A stretch of DNA of 64,000 bases from Jiangella anatolica (GCF_003236295.1 NZ_POTW01000025.1:1-64000), one strand, 5' to 3'. Positions 7,580-17,801 are shown, numbered from the stretch's first letter. Translations and numbers: made by a program. The notes: generated by a model from the sequence alone, not told the origin.

Positions 7580-8815
7580 CGGCAGCGGCTGCGGCGGCGG
7601 TGGCCCCTCGTACCGCCCGGTGACCCGCACCCGCAGCGCGCGCTCGTCGTACTCCTCGAGCGCGTGGGCGATCCAGCCCGCCGTCCGCGCCACCGCGAAG
7701 ATCGTCTCGCCGGCCTCTGGCGGCATCCCGGTCGCGACCGAGAGCGTGGCCAGCGCGAGGTCGACGTTCGCCGGTAGCGGCAGGTGGGTGGCGGCGGTCT
7801 CGGTGACGGCGTGCGCGGCGGCCAGCGCGGGCGCCGCCTCCGGTACGGCCTCGAGCAGGTCGAACAGCACCTGGGCACGCGGATCGACGGTGCGGTAGAG
7901 CCGGTGTCCGAGGCCGGGCAGCCGCCGGCCGGCCCGCAGGTGCTCGGCGACGACCGGCCCGGCGCCGCGCTCCAGCACGTCGGCGAGCATGCGATGGGCC
8001 AGGCCGCTGGCCGCGCCGTGCAGCGGTCCCTCGACGGCGCCGAGCGCGGCGGAGACGACGGCATACGGGTGCGCCCGCGCCGACGCCGCCGCCCGCGCGG
8101 TGACGGTGGACGCGGCCAGGCCGTGGTCGATGAGCAGGACCAGCGCCGTGTCCAGCGTCGTGACGGCGTCCGCGTCGGCCGGCCGGGTGGTGAGCCGGGG
8201 CCACAGGCGCGCGGCGACGGAGTCGTCCGGCGCGGAGGTCGCGTCGTCGCGACGCGGGAGCGCGTCGACGAAGGTCGCGATGAGGCCGCGAGCGGTCGCC
8301 GCGACGGTGCGCGGGCGCAGGTCGAACCGGACCGGATCGACCGCGGCCGCCGCGATCGCCGCCACCCGGAGGCGGTCGACGAGTCCGGCCTCCGGCGGCA
8401 GGGCGTCGCCGACGGCCCTGGCCGCGGCCAGCCCGGCCTCCGGCGCGGCGAACGGCGGGCCGGGCCGCTGATCGCCGGTCCAGAGCCACCACGCGACCTG
8501 CTCGAACGAGGCCCGCCGGGCCAGCTCGACCGGGTCGACGCCGCGGTAGAAGTACCGGTCGTCCTCGATCAGCGTGACGGCGCTGTAGACCGGGTCGGCG
8601 GCGTCCTGCCCGCGGGCCGGCGGCGGGCCGTCGGACCGGCCGCGACGCCGGTGCACGAGCCGCTGCACCTCGTCGGGGTCGAACGTGCTGACCCGCCCGC
8701 CGGGACCGCGACGGCTGCCGAGCAGTCCGCGGCTGACGTACGCGTACACCGTCTCAGGCTTGACGCCCAGGCGGGCCGCCACCTGCTGCGTCGTCAGCCG
8801 GCGCTTCTCCGCCAC
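7568..8815 (-). CDS. Citrate synthase-like protein with N-terminal MerR/excisionase-type HTH
   Basis: Protein of 415 residues joining two domains. Residues 1-60 form a helix-turn-helix with wing (LTTQQVAARLGVKPETVYAYV, then FDPDEVQRLVHRRRGR). Residues 75-405 are a citrate synthase fold with the catalytic set His266 (GPLHGAAS), His304 (GLGHRLYR) and Asp352 (PANVDLALA). It condenses an acyl-CoA with oxaloacetate, or may have become a metabolite-sensing DNA-binding protein. It starts with GTG behind a TTGGGG ribosome-binding site. It is divergent from a second, plain citrate synthase; the 70 bp between them hold two TTGA/TCAA palindromes. Confidence 0.87.
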   Translation of the reverse strand: MAEKRRLTTQQVAARLGVKPETVYAYVSRGLLGSRRGPGGRVSTFDPDEVQRLVHRRRGRSDGPPPARGQDAADPVYSAVTLIEDDRYFYRGVDPVELARRASFEQVAWWLWTGDQRPGPPFAAPEAGLAAARAVGDALPPEAGLVDRLRVAAIAAAAVDPVRFDLRPRTVAATARGLIATFVDALPRRDDATSAPDDSVAARLWPRLTTRPADADAVTTLDTALVLLIDHGLAASTVTARAAASARAHPYAVVSAALGAVEGPLHGAASGLAHRMLADVLERGAGPVVAEHLRAGRRLPGLGHRLYRTVDPRAQVLFDLLEAVPEAAPALAAAHAVTETAATHLPLPANVDLALATLSVATGMPPEAGETIFAVARTAGWIAHALEEYDERALRVRVTGRYEGPPPPQPLPSGS

Positions 8816-8828
8816 CGCTCACCCCAAA

Positions 8829-8872
8829 GTTGACTGAAATCAACATATCTACCATGCCATCAACCATTGATG
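8829..8872. promoter_or_regulatory. Two TTGA/TCAA palindromes between divergent citrate synthase genes
   Basis: GTTGA-ctgaaa-TCAAC (8829-8844) and CATCAA-cca-TTGATG (8858-8872) share the TTGA/TCAA half-site and fill the short divergent promoter region. The neighbouring citrate synthase with a helix-turn-helix head is the obvious candidate binder. AGGAGG for the rightward gene follows at 8875-8880. Confidence 0.6.
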
Positions 8873-8885
8873 CGAGGAGGACGCC

Positions 8886-10037
8886 ATGACTGCACAGGTG
8901 CCGCGTGGGCTGGCCGGGGTCGTCGTCACGGAGACGACCTTGGGCGATGTCCGCGGCCGCGAGGGCTTCTACCATTACCGCGAGTACTCCGCCGTCGAGC
9001 TGGCCGCGACCCGGAGCTTCGAGGACGTCTGGCACCTGATGATCGAGGGCCGGCTGCCGACGAGCACCGAGAGCGCCGAGTTCGCCCGCCGGGTCGCCGA
9101 GCTGCGGACGCTGCCGGACGAGGTGCGCGCAGCGCTGCCGGCGATCGCCCGGGCGAGCGCGTCGGCCGGGCCGGACGCCGGGCCGATGGCCGGGCTGCGC
9201 TCGGCGCTGTCGCTGACCGGCGCCGCCGCCGGATTCCGGCCGCTCTACGACCTCACCGCCGACGAGCGCCGCGACGACGCACTGCTGATCAGCGCGGTGG
9301 TGCCGACGCTGCTGGCGGCGCTGTACCGGCTCGGCCAGGGGCTGGAGCCGGTCCCGCCGCGCGCCGACCTCGGCCATGCCGCTCACTACCTCTACCTGCT
9401 GACCGGCGAGGAGCCCGCGCCGGAGTACGCCCGCGCCGTCGAGCGGTACCTCGTCTCGACGATCGACCACGGCTTCAACGCCTCGACGTTCACAGCCCGG
9501 GTGATCGCGTCGACCGGCGCCGACCTCGCCGCGTGCCTGGTCGGCGGCATCGCCGCGCTGTCCGGCCCGCTGCACGGCGGCGCGCCGAGCCGGGCGCTGG
9601 ACACCCTGGACGAGATCGGCACGCCGGACCGGATCCAGTCGTGGGTACGCGAGCGGGTGCTGGCCGGCGACCGGATCATGGGATTCGGCCACCCGGTCTA
9701 CCGCACCGAGGACCCGCGCTCACGCATGCTGCGGGAGATCGCGACCGGCTTCGGCGGCCCACTGGCCGAGTTCGCCGTCGAGGTCGAGCGCCAGGTCGAG
9801 GCGATCCTGGCCGAGCTCAAGCCGGGCCGCGAGCTGCACACGAACGTCGAGTTCTACGCCGGCGTCGTGATGGAGCAGTGCGGGCTGCCGCGGGCGATGT
9901 TCACGCCGACGTTCGCGGTCGCCCGGGTGGTCGGCTGGGCGGCGAACGTGCTGGAGCAGGCCGCCGACAGCAAGATCATCCGGCCCGCGGCGCGCTACGT
10001 CGGCCCGCCACCGCCCGTCCCGGTCCCGGCCGCTTGA
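8886..10037 (+). CDS. Citrate synthase (CitA / 2-methylcitrate synthase type)
   Basis: Enzyme of 383 residues that condenses acetyl-CoA or propionyl-CoA with oxaloacetate. The catalytic region shows His230 (GPLHGGAPS), His269 (GFGHPVYRT) and an acidic residue at 322 (TNVEFYAGV), where the family more often has Asp; Glu is also usual in the actinobacterial CitA branch as far as I recall. The C-terminal ends with KIIRPAARYVGP, which binds the substrate carboxylate. AGGAGG lies 5 bp before the ATG. It is divergent from the helix-turn-helix citrate synthase, which may regulate it. Substrate preference cannot be decided from sequence. Confidence 0.93.
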   Translation: MTAQVPRGLAGVVVTETTLGDVRGREGFYHYREYSAVELAATRSFEDVWHLMIEGRLPTSTESAEFARRVAELRTLPDEVRAALPAIARASASAGPDAGPMAGLRSALSLTGAAAGFRPLYDLTADERRDDALLISAVVPTLLAALYRLGQGLEPVPPRADLGHAAHYLYLLTGEEPAPEYARAVERYLVSTIDHGFNASTFTARVIASTGADLAACLVGGIAALSGPLHGGAPSRALDTLDEIGTPDRIQSWVRERVLAGDRIMGFGHPVYRTEDPRSRMLREIATGFGGPLAEFAVEVERQVEAILAELKPGRELHTNVEFYAGVVMEQCGLPRAMFTPTFAVARVVGWAANVLEQAADSKIIRPAARYVGPPPPVPVPAA

Positions 10038-10050
10038 CCCGGGGCTCGCG

Positions 10051-10614
10051 TCAGCAGGTGATGGTCGCCTCGGTCTGGTCGACCAGCTCGCTGATCAGCC
10101 ACTGGCCGTCTGCCCGCTCGAGGTCGAACACCCGGGGCTCCGGGCCGTCGAGCTCACGCTCGAAGAGCTCGCCGTGGTAGTACGCGTTCCAGGGGCCCTC
10201 GTCGACGCAGCTCTCCAGGCGCGCGGTGTCGCCGTCGACCGTCACCTGGGGCGGGCCGATCACGGGCGCGCCGTCGCGCGTGACGTTGGCGTCGACCATG
10301 CCGCGCAGGTCGGCGATCTTGCGCTGCGCGACCAGTTCCGTGGTCACCAGCTTGAGCGCCGCATAGGAGGCGGCCTCGTCCTGGACGTTCTCCATGGCGA
10401 TGACGGCGTCCCAATACGCCCGGTGCTGGGCCTCGATCGCGGCGACGGCGGCGGCCTCCGGGTCCACGGACGGCGTCGGCGTGGGCGCGGCCGTCGTGGC
10501 GGCCGGCTCGGTGGTCTCCAGGGCCGTCGGCTCGTCGGCGTCGCCTGAGCAGGCGGCGAGGGTCAGCGCGGCTCCCGCCGCGACGAGAGCGGACACGACG
10601 CGGGCGGGTGTCAT
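10051..10614 (-). CDS. Predicted lipoprotein of unknown function
   Basis: Protein of 187 residues from ATG 10614. It has a lipoprotein signal (hydrophobic VVSALVAAGAALTLAAC, lipobox Cys about residue 22), a Thr/Pro/Ala-rich linker, and a soluble domain with AIEAQHRAYWDAVIAMEN and a closing strand pair ending VDQTEATITC. The compact alpha+beta domain recalls NTF2/SnoaL-like folds, but this is a weak impression. An in-frame start 18 bp upstream exists. It faces the citrate synthase tail to tail and is divergent from the large amylase. No function can be given. Confidence 0.75.
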   Translation of the reverse strand: MTPARVVSALVAAGAALTLAACSGDADEPTALETTEPAATTAAPTPTPSVDPEAAAVAAIEAQHRAYWDAVIAMENVQDEAASYAALKLVTTELVAQRKIADLRGMVDANVTRDGAPVIGPPQVTVDGDTARLESCVDEGPWNAYYHGELFERELDGPEPRVFDLERADGQWLISELVDQTEATITC

Positions 10615-10678
10615 GACCCCGGATCCTTCCACAGGTCACACCGCGGCGCCGGGCTCAGCTCAGGTCCTTGAAAGCTTT

Positions 10679-10693
10679 CTGCAAGTCTTGCAG
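10679..10693. promoter_or_regulatory. CTGCAAG-T-CTTGCAG palindrome, MalR-like amylase operator
   Basis: A perfect 7-bp inverted repeat around one base lies 63 bp before the amylase/pullulanase start. GAAAGCTTTC (10670-10679), itself palindromic, abuts it. CTTGCAG-type repeats are known upstream of Streptomyces amylase and maltose genes, where the LacI-family regulator MalR/Reg1 represses and maltose or maltotriose induces. Identity and position match; the regulator is not in this window. Confidence 0.6.
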
Positions 10694-10756
10694 GATCCGC
10701 CGGGGGTGGCTAGCGTCTCGGGCACCGTGACATCGCCGTCCGCCCGGGAGTGACCG

Positions 10757-13700
10757 ATGCCGACCCCGCCGTCCATTCGCCGTCTCGTCGTCGCCGTCGC
10801 CTCCCTGGGGCTGGTCGCCGCCGCGGCGGCGACGGCCGCACCACCCGCCGTCGCCGACCACACGCCGCCGCCGAGCCTTGTCACGCTGGCCGGGAGCCTG
10901 CAGAGCGAGCTGGGCTGCCCCGGCGACTGGGACCCGGCCTGCGCCGCGACCGAGCTGACGCTCACCGACAGCGGCACCTACGCGCTCGCCGCAGAGCTCG
11001 ACGCCGGGAGCTACGAGTTCAAGGTCGCGCTGAACGGGGGCTGGGACGAGAACTACGGCGCCGGCGGCGTGGCCAACGGCCCGAACCTGCCGCTGGTGCT
11101 CGAGGCGGACGCCGAGGTGACGTTCACCTACGACCACGCGACGCACCGGATCGCCGTCGCGCCGACGCACCCGCAGCCCGGCCTCACCGACGCCGACCGC
11201 GAGCTGGCCGGGGACAGCCTGCGGGCCGGGCTGACTGACGAGCGGTTCTACTTCGTCATGGCCGACCGGTTCGACAACGGCGACCCGGCGAACGACACCG
11301 GCGGGTACGAAGTGCCGCCGGGGACGGCCGAGCCACGGCTCGTGCACGGCCACGACCCGACTGACAAGGGCTTCTACCACGGCGGCGACCTCGCCGGGAT
11401 CCTGCGGCGGCTGGACTACATCGAGGATCTCGGCACGACCGCGATCTGGCTGACGCCGTCGTTCATGAACCGGCCGGTGCAGGGCAGCGGCGCCGACGTC
11501 AGCGCCGGCTACCACGGCTACTGGATCACCGACTTCACCCGGATCGACCCGCACCTGGGCACGAACGAGCAGCTGCGGCAGCTCATCGACGAGGCGCACG
11601 AGCGCGGCATCAAGGTGTTCTTCGACATCATCACCAACCACACCGCTGACGTCGTCGACTACGAGGAGGGCACGTACACGTACGTGCCGAAGTCCGACGT
11701 GCCGTACGTCGACGCGGCCGGCAATCCCTTCGACGACTCGGAGTTCGCGGCCGGCGACACGTTCCCCGAGCTCGACCCGGCGACGTCGTTCCCGTACACG
11801 CCGTTCTTCCGCACGCCGGAGGACGCCACGGTCAAGGTCCCGGCCTGGCTGAACGACCCGACGCTCTACCACAACCGCGGCAACGCGGCCTTCGACGGCA
11901 GCGAGGGCGACCTCTACGGCGACTTCGTCGGGCTGGACGACCTGTTCACCGAGCAGCCGGCGGTCCGCGACGGCATGATCGACATCTACCGGTACTGGGC
12001 CGGGTTCGGCGTCGACGGGTTCCGCATCGACACCGTCAAGCACGTCAACATGGAGTTCTGGCAGAAGTTCGCCCCCGAGGTGCTCGACGCCGCGCACGAG
12101 TCCGGCGCCGACGACTTCTTCATGTTCGGCGAGGTCTTCGACGCGAACCCGGCCGCGATGTCGCGCTACACGACCGAGGGCGGGCTGCAGGCGACGATCG
12201 ACTTCGGCTTCCAGGCCCGCGCGCAGGGCTTCGCGACCGGACGGCCGACGACGGAGCTGCGCGACCTGTTCGCCGGCGACGACCACTACACCGACACCGA
12301 CTCCAACGCGTACTCGCTGCCGACCTTCCTCGGCAATCACGACATGGGCCGGATCGGGATGTTCGTGCAGGACACGGGCGTGGCGCCGGACGAGCAGCTG
12401 AGCCGGACGCTGCTCGCGCACGACCTCATGTACCTGACCCGCGGCCAGCCGGTCGTCTACTACGGCGACGAGCAGGGCTTCACCGGCGACGGCGGCGACA
12501 AGGACGCTCGCCAGGACATGTTCGAGAGCCAGGTGGCCAGCTACAACGACGACGACCTCATCGGCACCGACGCGACGACGGCGCAGGAGAACTTCGACCC
12601 GGACCACCCGGTCTACCGGCGCCTGGCCGAGCTGTCCGCGCTGCGCGACGAGCACCCGGCGCTGGCCGACGGCACGCAGGTCCACCGCTATGCCAGCGAC
12701 GACGCCGGCGTGTACGCGTTCAGCCGGATCGGCCGCGAGGAGCAGGTCGAGTACGTCGTCGCGACGAACAACTCCACGCAGGCGCAGACGGTGAGCTTCG
12801 CGACGTTCAACCCGCGGACGACGTTCCGGCCGGTCTGGCCGGCGTCGTCGGGCTCGGTGCGCTCCGACGCGCAGGGCCGGGTGACGGTCACCGTCCCGCC
12901 GCTGTCCGCCGTCGTGTGGCAGGCGCCGAAGGCCTTGAAGAAGTCCGAAGACGCGCCGGCGCTGCACTTCCGCACGCCGGGCCCGGGCGGCACCGTCGGC
13001 GGCCGGGCCGAGGTCGGCGTCTCGGTGCCGGCCGGCGGGTTCAACCAGGTCACGCTGGCCTGGCGGCCGCTCGGCACGTCGGAGTGGAACGTCCTGGGCA
13101 CCGACGACAACGCGCCGTACCGCGTCTTCCACGACGTGACCGGCATGCCGCACGGCACGCTGCTGGAGTACCGCGCGGTGCTGAAGGACCACTCCGGCAA
13201 CCTCTCCGTCGCGTCGACGTACGGCGTGGTCGGCGAGCCCCAGGACGACGGCGGCGAGGACCCGGGCGGCGGCCCGGTCGAACAGCCGGACCGCGTCACC
13301 GTCCCCGGCAGCCTCAACTCCGAGATGGGCTGCGCCGGCGACTGGGACCCGGCGTGCACCCAGGCGAACCTGACGCTGGACGCGGACGACGACGTCTGGA
13401 AGGGCACGTTCGCCCTGCCCGCGGGCGACTACGAGTACAAGGTCGCGATCGACGGCTCGTGGGCGGAGAACTACGGGCTGGGCGCCCGCCGCGACGGCCC
13501 GAACATCCCGCTCGCCGCTCCCGGCGGTGACGTCACGTTCTACTACGACCACGCGACGCACTGGATCACCAGCGACGCGCAGGATCCGATCGTCACCGTG
13601 CCGGGATCGTTCCAGTCCGAGCTGGGCTGTCCTGGCGACTGGGACCCGGCCTGCATGCGATCGTGGCTGAAGGACCCCGACGGCGACGGCGTCTACACGC

Positions 13701-16513
13701 TGACGACGACGGGCATCGCCGCCGGGACGTACGAGGCCAAGGTGACGCACGGGCTGAGCTGGGACGAGAACTATGGCGCCGGTGGGGTGGCGGGTGGGTC
13801 GAACATCGGGCTCACCGTCCCGGCCGGCGCGCGGACGACGTTCAGCTACGACGTCGCGACCCACGTGCTGACGGTGACGTCGTCGGCCGCTGCGTCGCAG
13901 GCCGACCTCACCCAGCAGAAGGCGCACTGGCTGGAGCGCGGGCTGCTGGCGTGGGACCTGCCGGCGGCCGCGGCGGACTGGACGTTCCGGCTGCACACGG
14001 CCCCGTCCGGCGGGCTGGGGCTGGATGCCGAGGCGGTCACCGGCGGCACGTCGTACCCGTTGGAGCTGACCACGCTGCCGGACTCCGTCAAGGCGGCGTA
14101 CCCGCACCTGGCCTCGTACGACGGGCTGCGGGCTGACGTGAAGGACATCGAGGAGGTGCTCACCGGGCAGGTCGCCGTCGCCGCGTACGACGACCTCGGC
14201 CGGGTGGTCGACGCGACCGGCGTGCAACTGCCCGGCGTGCTCGACGACGTTTACGCCGGGGCCGCGGACCGCGACCTGGGCGTCGTGTGGCACGGACGCC
14301 GTCCGGACATCGCCGTATGGGCGCCGACGGCCAAGCACGTCGACCTGCTGCTGACGCCGCCCGGGTCGAGCGCCGAGCAGACCGTCGCGATGCGCCGCGA
14401 CGGCGACGGGGTCTGGACCGCCCGCGGCATGCCGCGCTGGGCCGGCGCCTCGTACGCGTTCGCCGTGCAGGTGTACGTCCCGGCGACCGGCCAGGTGGAG
14501 ACGAACGTCGTCACCGATCCGTACAGCGTCGCGCTGACGGCGAACTCGGCGCGGTCGCTGGTGGTGGACCTGACCGACCCGGCCCTCGCTCCACCAGGCT
14601 GGGCGGACCTGGGCAAGCCGGAGCTGGCGCAGCCGGAGGACTCGACCATCTACGAGCTGCACGTGCGCGACTTCTCCATCGGCGACACGTCGGTCCCGGC
14701 CGAGCATCGCGGCACGTACCGGGCGTTCACCGACGGCGACGGCTCGGGCATGCGGCACCTGTCCGCGCTCGCGGACGCCGGGCTGAACACTGTCCATCTG
14801 CTGCCGGTGTTCGACATCGCGACGGTGAACGAGAACCGCGCCGAGCAGGCGACCCCGGACTGCGACCTCGAGGCGCTGACCGCGGCCGACCCGGCCGGCA
14901 CCGCCCAGCAGGAGTGCACGAGCGCCGTCGCCGCGACGGACGGGTTCAACTGGGGCTACGACCCGCTGCACTACACCGTCCCGGAGGGCTCCTACGCCAC
15001 GGACCCGGACGGGCCCGGACGGACGCGCGAGTTCCGCGAGATGGTGGCCGCGCTCAACGGCGCCGGGCTGCGCGTCGTCATGGACGTCGTCTACAACCAC
15101 ACGCACGCCGCCGGCCAGGACGACCAGTCGGTGCTCGACCGGATCGTGCCCGGCTACTACCAGCGGCTCTCCGCGACCGGCGTCGTCGAGACGTCCACCT
15201 GCTGCGCGAACACCGCGTCCGAGCACGCGATGATGGAGAAGCTGATCGTCGACTCCGTCGTCACCTGGGCGCGCGACTACAAGGTCGACGGGTTCCGGTT
15301 CGACCTGATGGGGCACCACAGCCGTTCGACGATGGAGCGGGTCCGCGCCGCGCTGGACGCCTTGACCGTCGCGCGCGACGGCGTCGACGGGTCGTCGGTC
15401 TACGTCTACGGCGAGGGCTGGAACTTCGGCGAGGTCGCGGACAACGCCCGGTTCCGGCAGGCCACGCAGCTGGAGCTGTACGGCGCCGGGATCGGGACCT
15501 TCAACGACCGGCTGCGCGACGCCGTCCGCGGCGGCGGCCCGTTCGACGACGACCCGCGGCTGCAGGGCTTCGGCAGCGGCCTGTTCACCGACCCGAACGG
15601 CGCCGCGGTGAACGGTACGGCGGACGAGCAGCGCGAGCGGCTGCTGCACCTGCAGGACCTGATCAAGGTCGGGCTGACCGGCAACCTGCGCGACTACGGG
15701 TTCACCGACGCCACCGGCGCGGCCGTCACGGGTGCGGACGTCGACTACAACGGCTCGCCGGCCGGCTACACCGCCGACCCCGGCGAGGTCATCACCTACG
15801 TCGACGCGCACGACAACGAGACGCTCTACGACGCGCTCGCGTACAAGCTGCCGGCGGACACGCCGATGGCCGACCGCGTGCGGATGAACGTGCTCTCGCT
15901 GGCCACGACGGCGCTCGGCCAGGGCCCGTCGTTCTGGCACGCGGGCGCGGACCTGCTGCGGTCGAAATCGCTGGACCGCAACTCCTACGATTCCGGCGAC
16001 TGGTTCAACCGGATCGACTGGACCGGCCAGCAGAGCACGTTCGGTTCCGGGCTCCCGCCGGCGACGGACAACGAGGCGAAGTGGGACTTCATGCGGCCGC
16101 TGCTGGCGTCGCCGTCGCTGCGGCCGGGGGCTTCGGACCTCGGGATGGCGACGACGATGGCGCAGGACCTGCTCCGGCTGCGGTTCTCGTCGCCGCTGTT
16201 CCGGCTCGGGTCGGCGGAGCTCGTGCAGGAGCGGGTGTCGTTCGGCCCCGGCGGGCCGTCGCAGCCCGCCGGCGTCGTCGTCATGCAGATCGACGACCGG
16301 TCCGGGGCCGACCTGGACCCGGACCGCGAGCGGCTGGTCGTCGTCTTCAACGCGACACCTTCGGCTCAGACCGTGACGGTGGACGACGGCGCGAGCCTGC
16401 GGCTGCACCCCGTCCAGGCCACCGGCGCCGACCCCGTCGTGCGCGGGTCGACGGCGGCGGCCGGCGGCGTCAGCGTCCCCGCACGGACGGTCGCGGTGTT
16501 CGAGCAGCCGTGA
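10757..16513 (+). CDS. Secreted bifunctional alpha-amylase / pullulanase (two GH13 domains, three X25 modules)
   Basis: Extracellular starch-degrading enzyme of 1918 residues. A Sec signal (Arg-Arg, hydrophobic core, AVA-DH cleavage near residue 34) is followed by an X25-type module (about 38-130) and a GH13 alpha-amylase with Asp425 (DGFRID), Glu459 (FGEVFD) and Asp529 (GNHDMGR). Next come an Ig-like linker domain (about 740-830) and two tandem X25 modules (845-1042). The last part is a pullulanase-type alpha-1,6-glucosidase with FNWGYDP, Asp1516 (DGFRFD), Glu1553 (YGEGWNF) and Asp1686 (AHDNETL). Both catalytic triads are complete, so it should cut alpha-1,4 and alpha-1,6 bonds. A MalR-like palindrome lies upstream. 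The 3' end overlaps the convergent monooxygenase gene by 44 bp. Confidence 0.93.
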   Translation: MPTPPSIRRLVVAVASLGLVAAAAATAAPPAVADHTPPPSLVTLAGSLQSELGCPGDWDPACAATELTLTDSGTYALAAELDAGSYEFKVALNGGWDENYGAGGVANGPNLPLVLEADAEVTFTYDHATHRIAVAPTHPQPGLTDADRELAGDSLRAGLTDERFYFVMADRFDNGDPANDTGGYEVPPGTAEPRLVHGHDPTDKGFYHGGDLAGILRRLDYIEDLGTTAIWLTPSFMNRPVQGSGADVSAGYHGYWITDFTRIDPHLGTNEQLRQLIDEAHERGIKVFFDIITNHTADVVDYEEGTYTYVPKSDVPYVDAAGNPFDDSEFAAGDTFPELDPATSFPYTPFFRTPEDATVKVPAWLNDPTLYHNRGNAAFDGSEGDLYGDFVGLDDLFTEQPAVRDGMIDIYRYWAGFGVDGFRIDTVKHVNMEFWQKFAPEVLDAAHESGADDFFMFGEVFDANPAAMSRYTTEGGLQATIDFGFQARAQGFATGRPTTELRDLFAGDDHYTDTDSNAYSLPTFLGNHDMGRIGMFVQDTGVAPDEQLSRTLLAHDLMYLTRGQPVVYYGDEQGFTGDGGDKDARQDMFESQVASYNDDDLIGTDATTAQENFDPDHPVYRRLAELSALRDEHPALADGTQVHRYASDDAGVYAFSRIGREEQVEYVVATNNSTQAQTVSFATFNPRTTFRPVWPASSGSVRSDAQGRVTVTVPPLSAVVWQAPKALKKSEDAPALHFRTPGPGGTVGGRAEVGVSVPAGGFNQVTLAWRPLGTSEWNVLGTDDNAPYRVFHDVTGMPHGTLLEYRAVLKDHSGNLSVASTYGVVGEPQDDGGEDPGGGPVEQPDRVTVPGSLNSEMGCAGDWDPACTQANLTLDADDDVWKGTFALPAGDYEYKVAIDGSWAENYGLGARRDGPNIPLAAPGGDVTFYYDHATHWITSDAQDPIVTVPGSFQSELGCPGDWDPACMRSWLKDPDGDGVYTLTTTGIAAGTYEAKVTHGLSWDENYGAGGVAGGSNIGLTVPAGARTTFSYDVATHVLTVTSSAAASQADLTQQKAHWLERGLLAWDLPAAAADWTFRLHTAPSGGLGLDAEAVTGGTSYPLELTTLPDSVKAAYPHLASYDGLRADVKDIEEVLTGQVAVAAYDDLGRVVDATGVQLPGVLDDVYAGAADRDLGVVWHGRRPDIAVWAPTAKHVDLLLTPPGSSAEQTVAMRRDGDGVWTARGMPRWAGASYAFAVQVYVPATGQVETNVVTDPYSVALTANSARSLVVDLTDPALAPPGWADLGKPELAQPEDSTIYELHVRDFSIGDTSVPAEHRGTYRAFTDGDGSGMRHLSALADAGLNTVHLLPVFDIATVNENRAEQATPDCDLEALTAADPAGTAQQECTSAVAATDGFNWGYDPLHYTVPEGSYATDPDGPGRTREFREMVAALNGAGLRVVMDVVYNHTHAAGQDDQSVLDRIVPGYYQRLSATGVVETSTCCANTASEHAMMEKLIVDSVVTWARDYKVDGFRFDLMGHHSRSTMERVRAALDALTVARDGVDGSSVYVYGEGWNFGEVADNARFRQATQLELYGAGIGTFNDRLRDAVRGGGPFDDDPRLQGFGSGLFTDPNGAAVNGTADEQRERLLHLQDLIKVGLTGNLRDYGFTDATGAAVTGADVDYNGSPAGYTADPGEVITYVDAHDNETLYDALAYKLPADTPMADRVRMNVLSLATTALGQGPSFWHAGADLLRSKSLDRNSYDSGDWFNRIDWTGQQSTFGSGLPPATDNEAKWDFMRPLLASPSLRPGASDLGMATTMAQDLLRLRFSSPLFRLGSAELVQERVSFGPGGPSQPAGVVVMQIDDRSGADLDPDRERLVVVFNATPSAQTVTVDDGASLRLHPVQATGADPVVRGSTAAAGGVSVPARTVAVFEQP
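13289..13877 (+). repeat. Tandem X25 (SusE-outer-membrane-like) modules within the amylopullulanase
   Basis: Two adjacent modules of roughly 98 residues (845-942 and 943-1042) repeat the motif of the N-terminal module at about 10874-11155: VPGSLxSE(L/M)GC, GDWDPAC, then a YE(Y/A)KV strand, a W(A/D)ENYG loop and TF(Y/S)YD. All three keep the paired Cys of GC and PAC, probably a disulfide. The DNA copies share long near-identical stretches around GGCGACTGGGACCCGGC, which could allow recombination between them. Confidence 0.8.
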
Positions 16514-17594
16514 CGGGGTGCGCGGCGACGAGGTGCCGGACGACGTGCTCCGCGTCGCTCCCGGCGCCGCCGACCAGCATGGAGCTGAACCCGCTCTGGA
16601 ACGCCAGGCCGGTGAAGTAGAGGCCGGGCGACGACGGCACGACGCCGTGCTCCTCGATCGGCCAGCCGTCGTCGCCCAGGACCGCCGGCAGCCGGATCCA
16701 GCCGAAGTCCTGCCGGAAGCCCGTGCACCACACCACCGTCGCGACGTCGAGCACCCGCCCGCCGTCGAGCACCGGCTTCCCGTCGCGCACGCCGGCCACC
16801 CGCTCCGTCACCCGTTCGACGCCGGCCGCCGCGAGGTCGTCGGCCCGGACGCGGAGGAGCGGGCCGCCGTGCGTGCGGATCTCCGGGCGCATCTTCCGGC
16901 CGATCGGCGTGCGCAGCGTGAACACGCGCCGGGCCAGGAACCAGAGCACCGGGAACGCGGCCCGCGCCCGTCGCGACTCCAGCGGCACGGGCAGCTGCCC
17001 GGTGGCCCGGCCGGCGAGGATCGTGGGGTGGTCGCGGGCGACCTCGATCGCGATGTCCGCGCCCGAGTGCGACGCCCCGACGACGAGCACGGGCCCGTCG
17101 GGCAGTTGCGCGGGGCGGTGGTACTCGGTGGAGTGCAGCTGGGTGATGGCCGGGTCCAGCTCGGCGGCGAACGCGGGTGTGTGGGCGCGGGTCCCGAACG
17201 TCCCCGTCGCGACGATGACATGGTCGGCGGTGAACCTCCGGTCGCCGCAGTCGAGGGCGTACCCGGCGCCGTCGTCGGCGGCCGTCAGGGCCTCGACGCG
17301 GACGCCGTGCTCGACCGGCAGCTCGAAGCGGCCGGCGTAGGTCTCCAGATAGTCCGCGACCTGGTCCTTCGTCGGGAACGCGCCGCCCGGTCCCGGGAAC
17401 GGCATCCCCGGCAGGCCGTCGTAGCGGGCCGGGCTGTACAGACGCAGCGTGTCCCAGTGCCGTCGCCAGTTGTCGCCGGTGCGCTGCCGCTCGTCCAGGA
17501 TCAGGACCGGCCGGCCACGCCTCTTGAGGTGGTATCCGGCGCTCAGCCCCGCCTGCCCGCCCCCGACGACGATCGTCTCGATGTGCTGGTCCAT
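16470..17594 (-). CDS. Flavin-containing monooxygenase-like FAD/NAD(P) oxidoreductase
   Basis: Protein of 374 residues. N-terminal FAD motif IVVGGGQAGLSAGYHL (9-24), the family segment GDNWRRHWDTLRLYSP, a central NADPH motif VLVVGASHSGADIAIE near 170, and the ATG-type motif VVWCTGFRQDFGW near 290. This matches single-component flavin monooxygenases of the CzcO/YhhX-like group that oxygenate small organic compounds; the substrate is unknown. It faces the amylase gene tail to tail with a 44-bp overlap, so the two antisense ends may interact during transcription. The upstream 0.5 kb is non-coding. Confidence 0.87.
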   Translation of the reverse strand: MDQHIETIVVGGGQAGLSAGYHLKRRGRPVLILDERQRTGDNWRRHWDTLRLYSPARYDGLPGMPFPGPGGAFPTKDQVADYLETYAGRFELPVEHGVRVEALTAADDGAGYALDCGDRRFTADHVIVATGTFGTRAHTPAFAAELDPAITQLHSTEYHRPAQLPDGPVLVVGASHSGADIAIEVARDHPTILAGRATGQLPVPLESRRARAAFPVLWFLARRVFTLRTPIGRKMRPEIRTHGGPLLRVRADDLAAAGVERVTERVAGVRDGKPVLDGGRVLDVATVVWCTGFRQDFGWIRLPAVLGDDGWPIEEHGVVPSSPGLYFTGLAFQSGFSSMLVGGAGSDAEHVVRHLVAAHPVTAARTPRPSVRGR

Positions 17595-17711
17595 GACGCC
17601 CTCCCCAGGTCAGGCCTCGACGCTAGGGCGGCGGCCCGGCCTCGCGCGTCGGGCGAACCATGCATCTTCCGGCCGCCGGAGATGGGCAGGACTATGTAGG
17701 CGCGGTCGGCC

Positions 17712-17801
17712 CTTGGCACGCCGGAGCGCTCCACAAACGCGGCATTTCCGGCGCGGCAGGTGCCTTTCGGCGAGCCAAGCACGACGCTGGAGCGTGCCAA
17801 G
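17712..17801. repeat. Dispersed 90-bp repeat, copy A
   Basis: Starts CTTGGCACGC and ends GCGTGCCAAG, giving 9-10 bp terminal inverted repeats. Aligned without gaps to 55743-55832, about 65 of 90 positions agree, mostly in the first 68 bp: shared blocks include TCCACAA, GCATTTC, GGCGCG, CTTTC and GCGAGCCAAG. The 12 bases before the right end diverge completely while the end itself is kept. It lies between the end of the leftward LuxR gene and the start of the leftward monooxygenase gene. Confidence 0.75.

Noticed and set aside
9843-9860. Glu instead of Asp at the third catalytic position of the citrate synthase (NVEFYAG)
   Set aside because: The CitA-type branch of actinobacteria commonly has Glu here, so it is probably not a defect.
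10655-16408. A 1917-codon open frame antisense to the amylopullulanase
   Set aside because: It is rich in Arg, Gly, Val and His without domain order and mirrors the codon structure of the real gene; long antisense frames are expected in DNA of this GC content. The same reasoning removes the antisense frames at 1302-3410, 2740-4386, 47676-49559 and 52400-55183.
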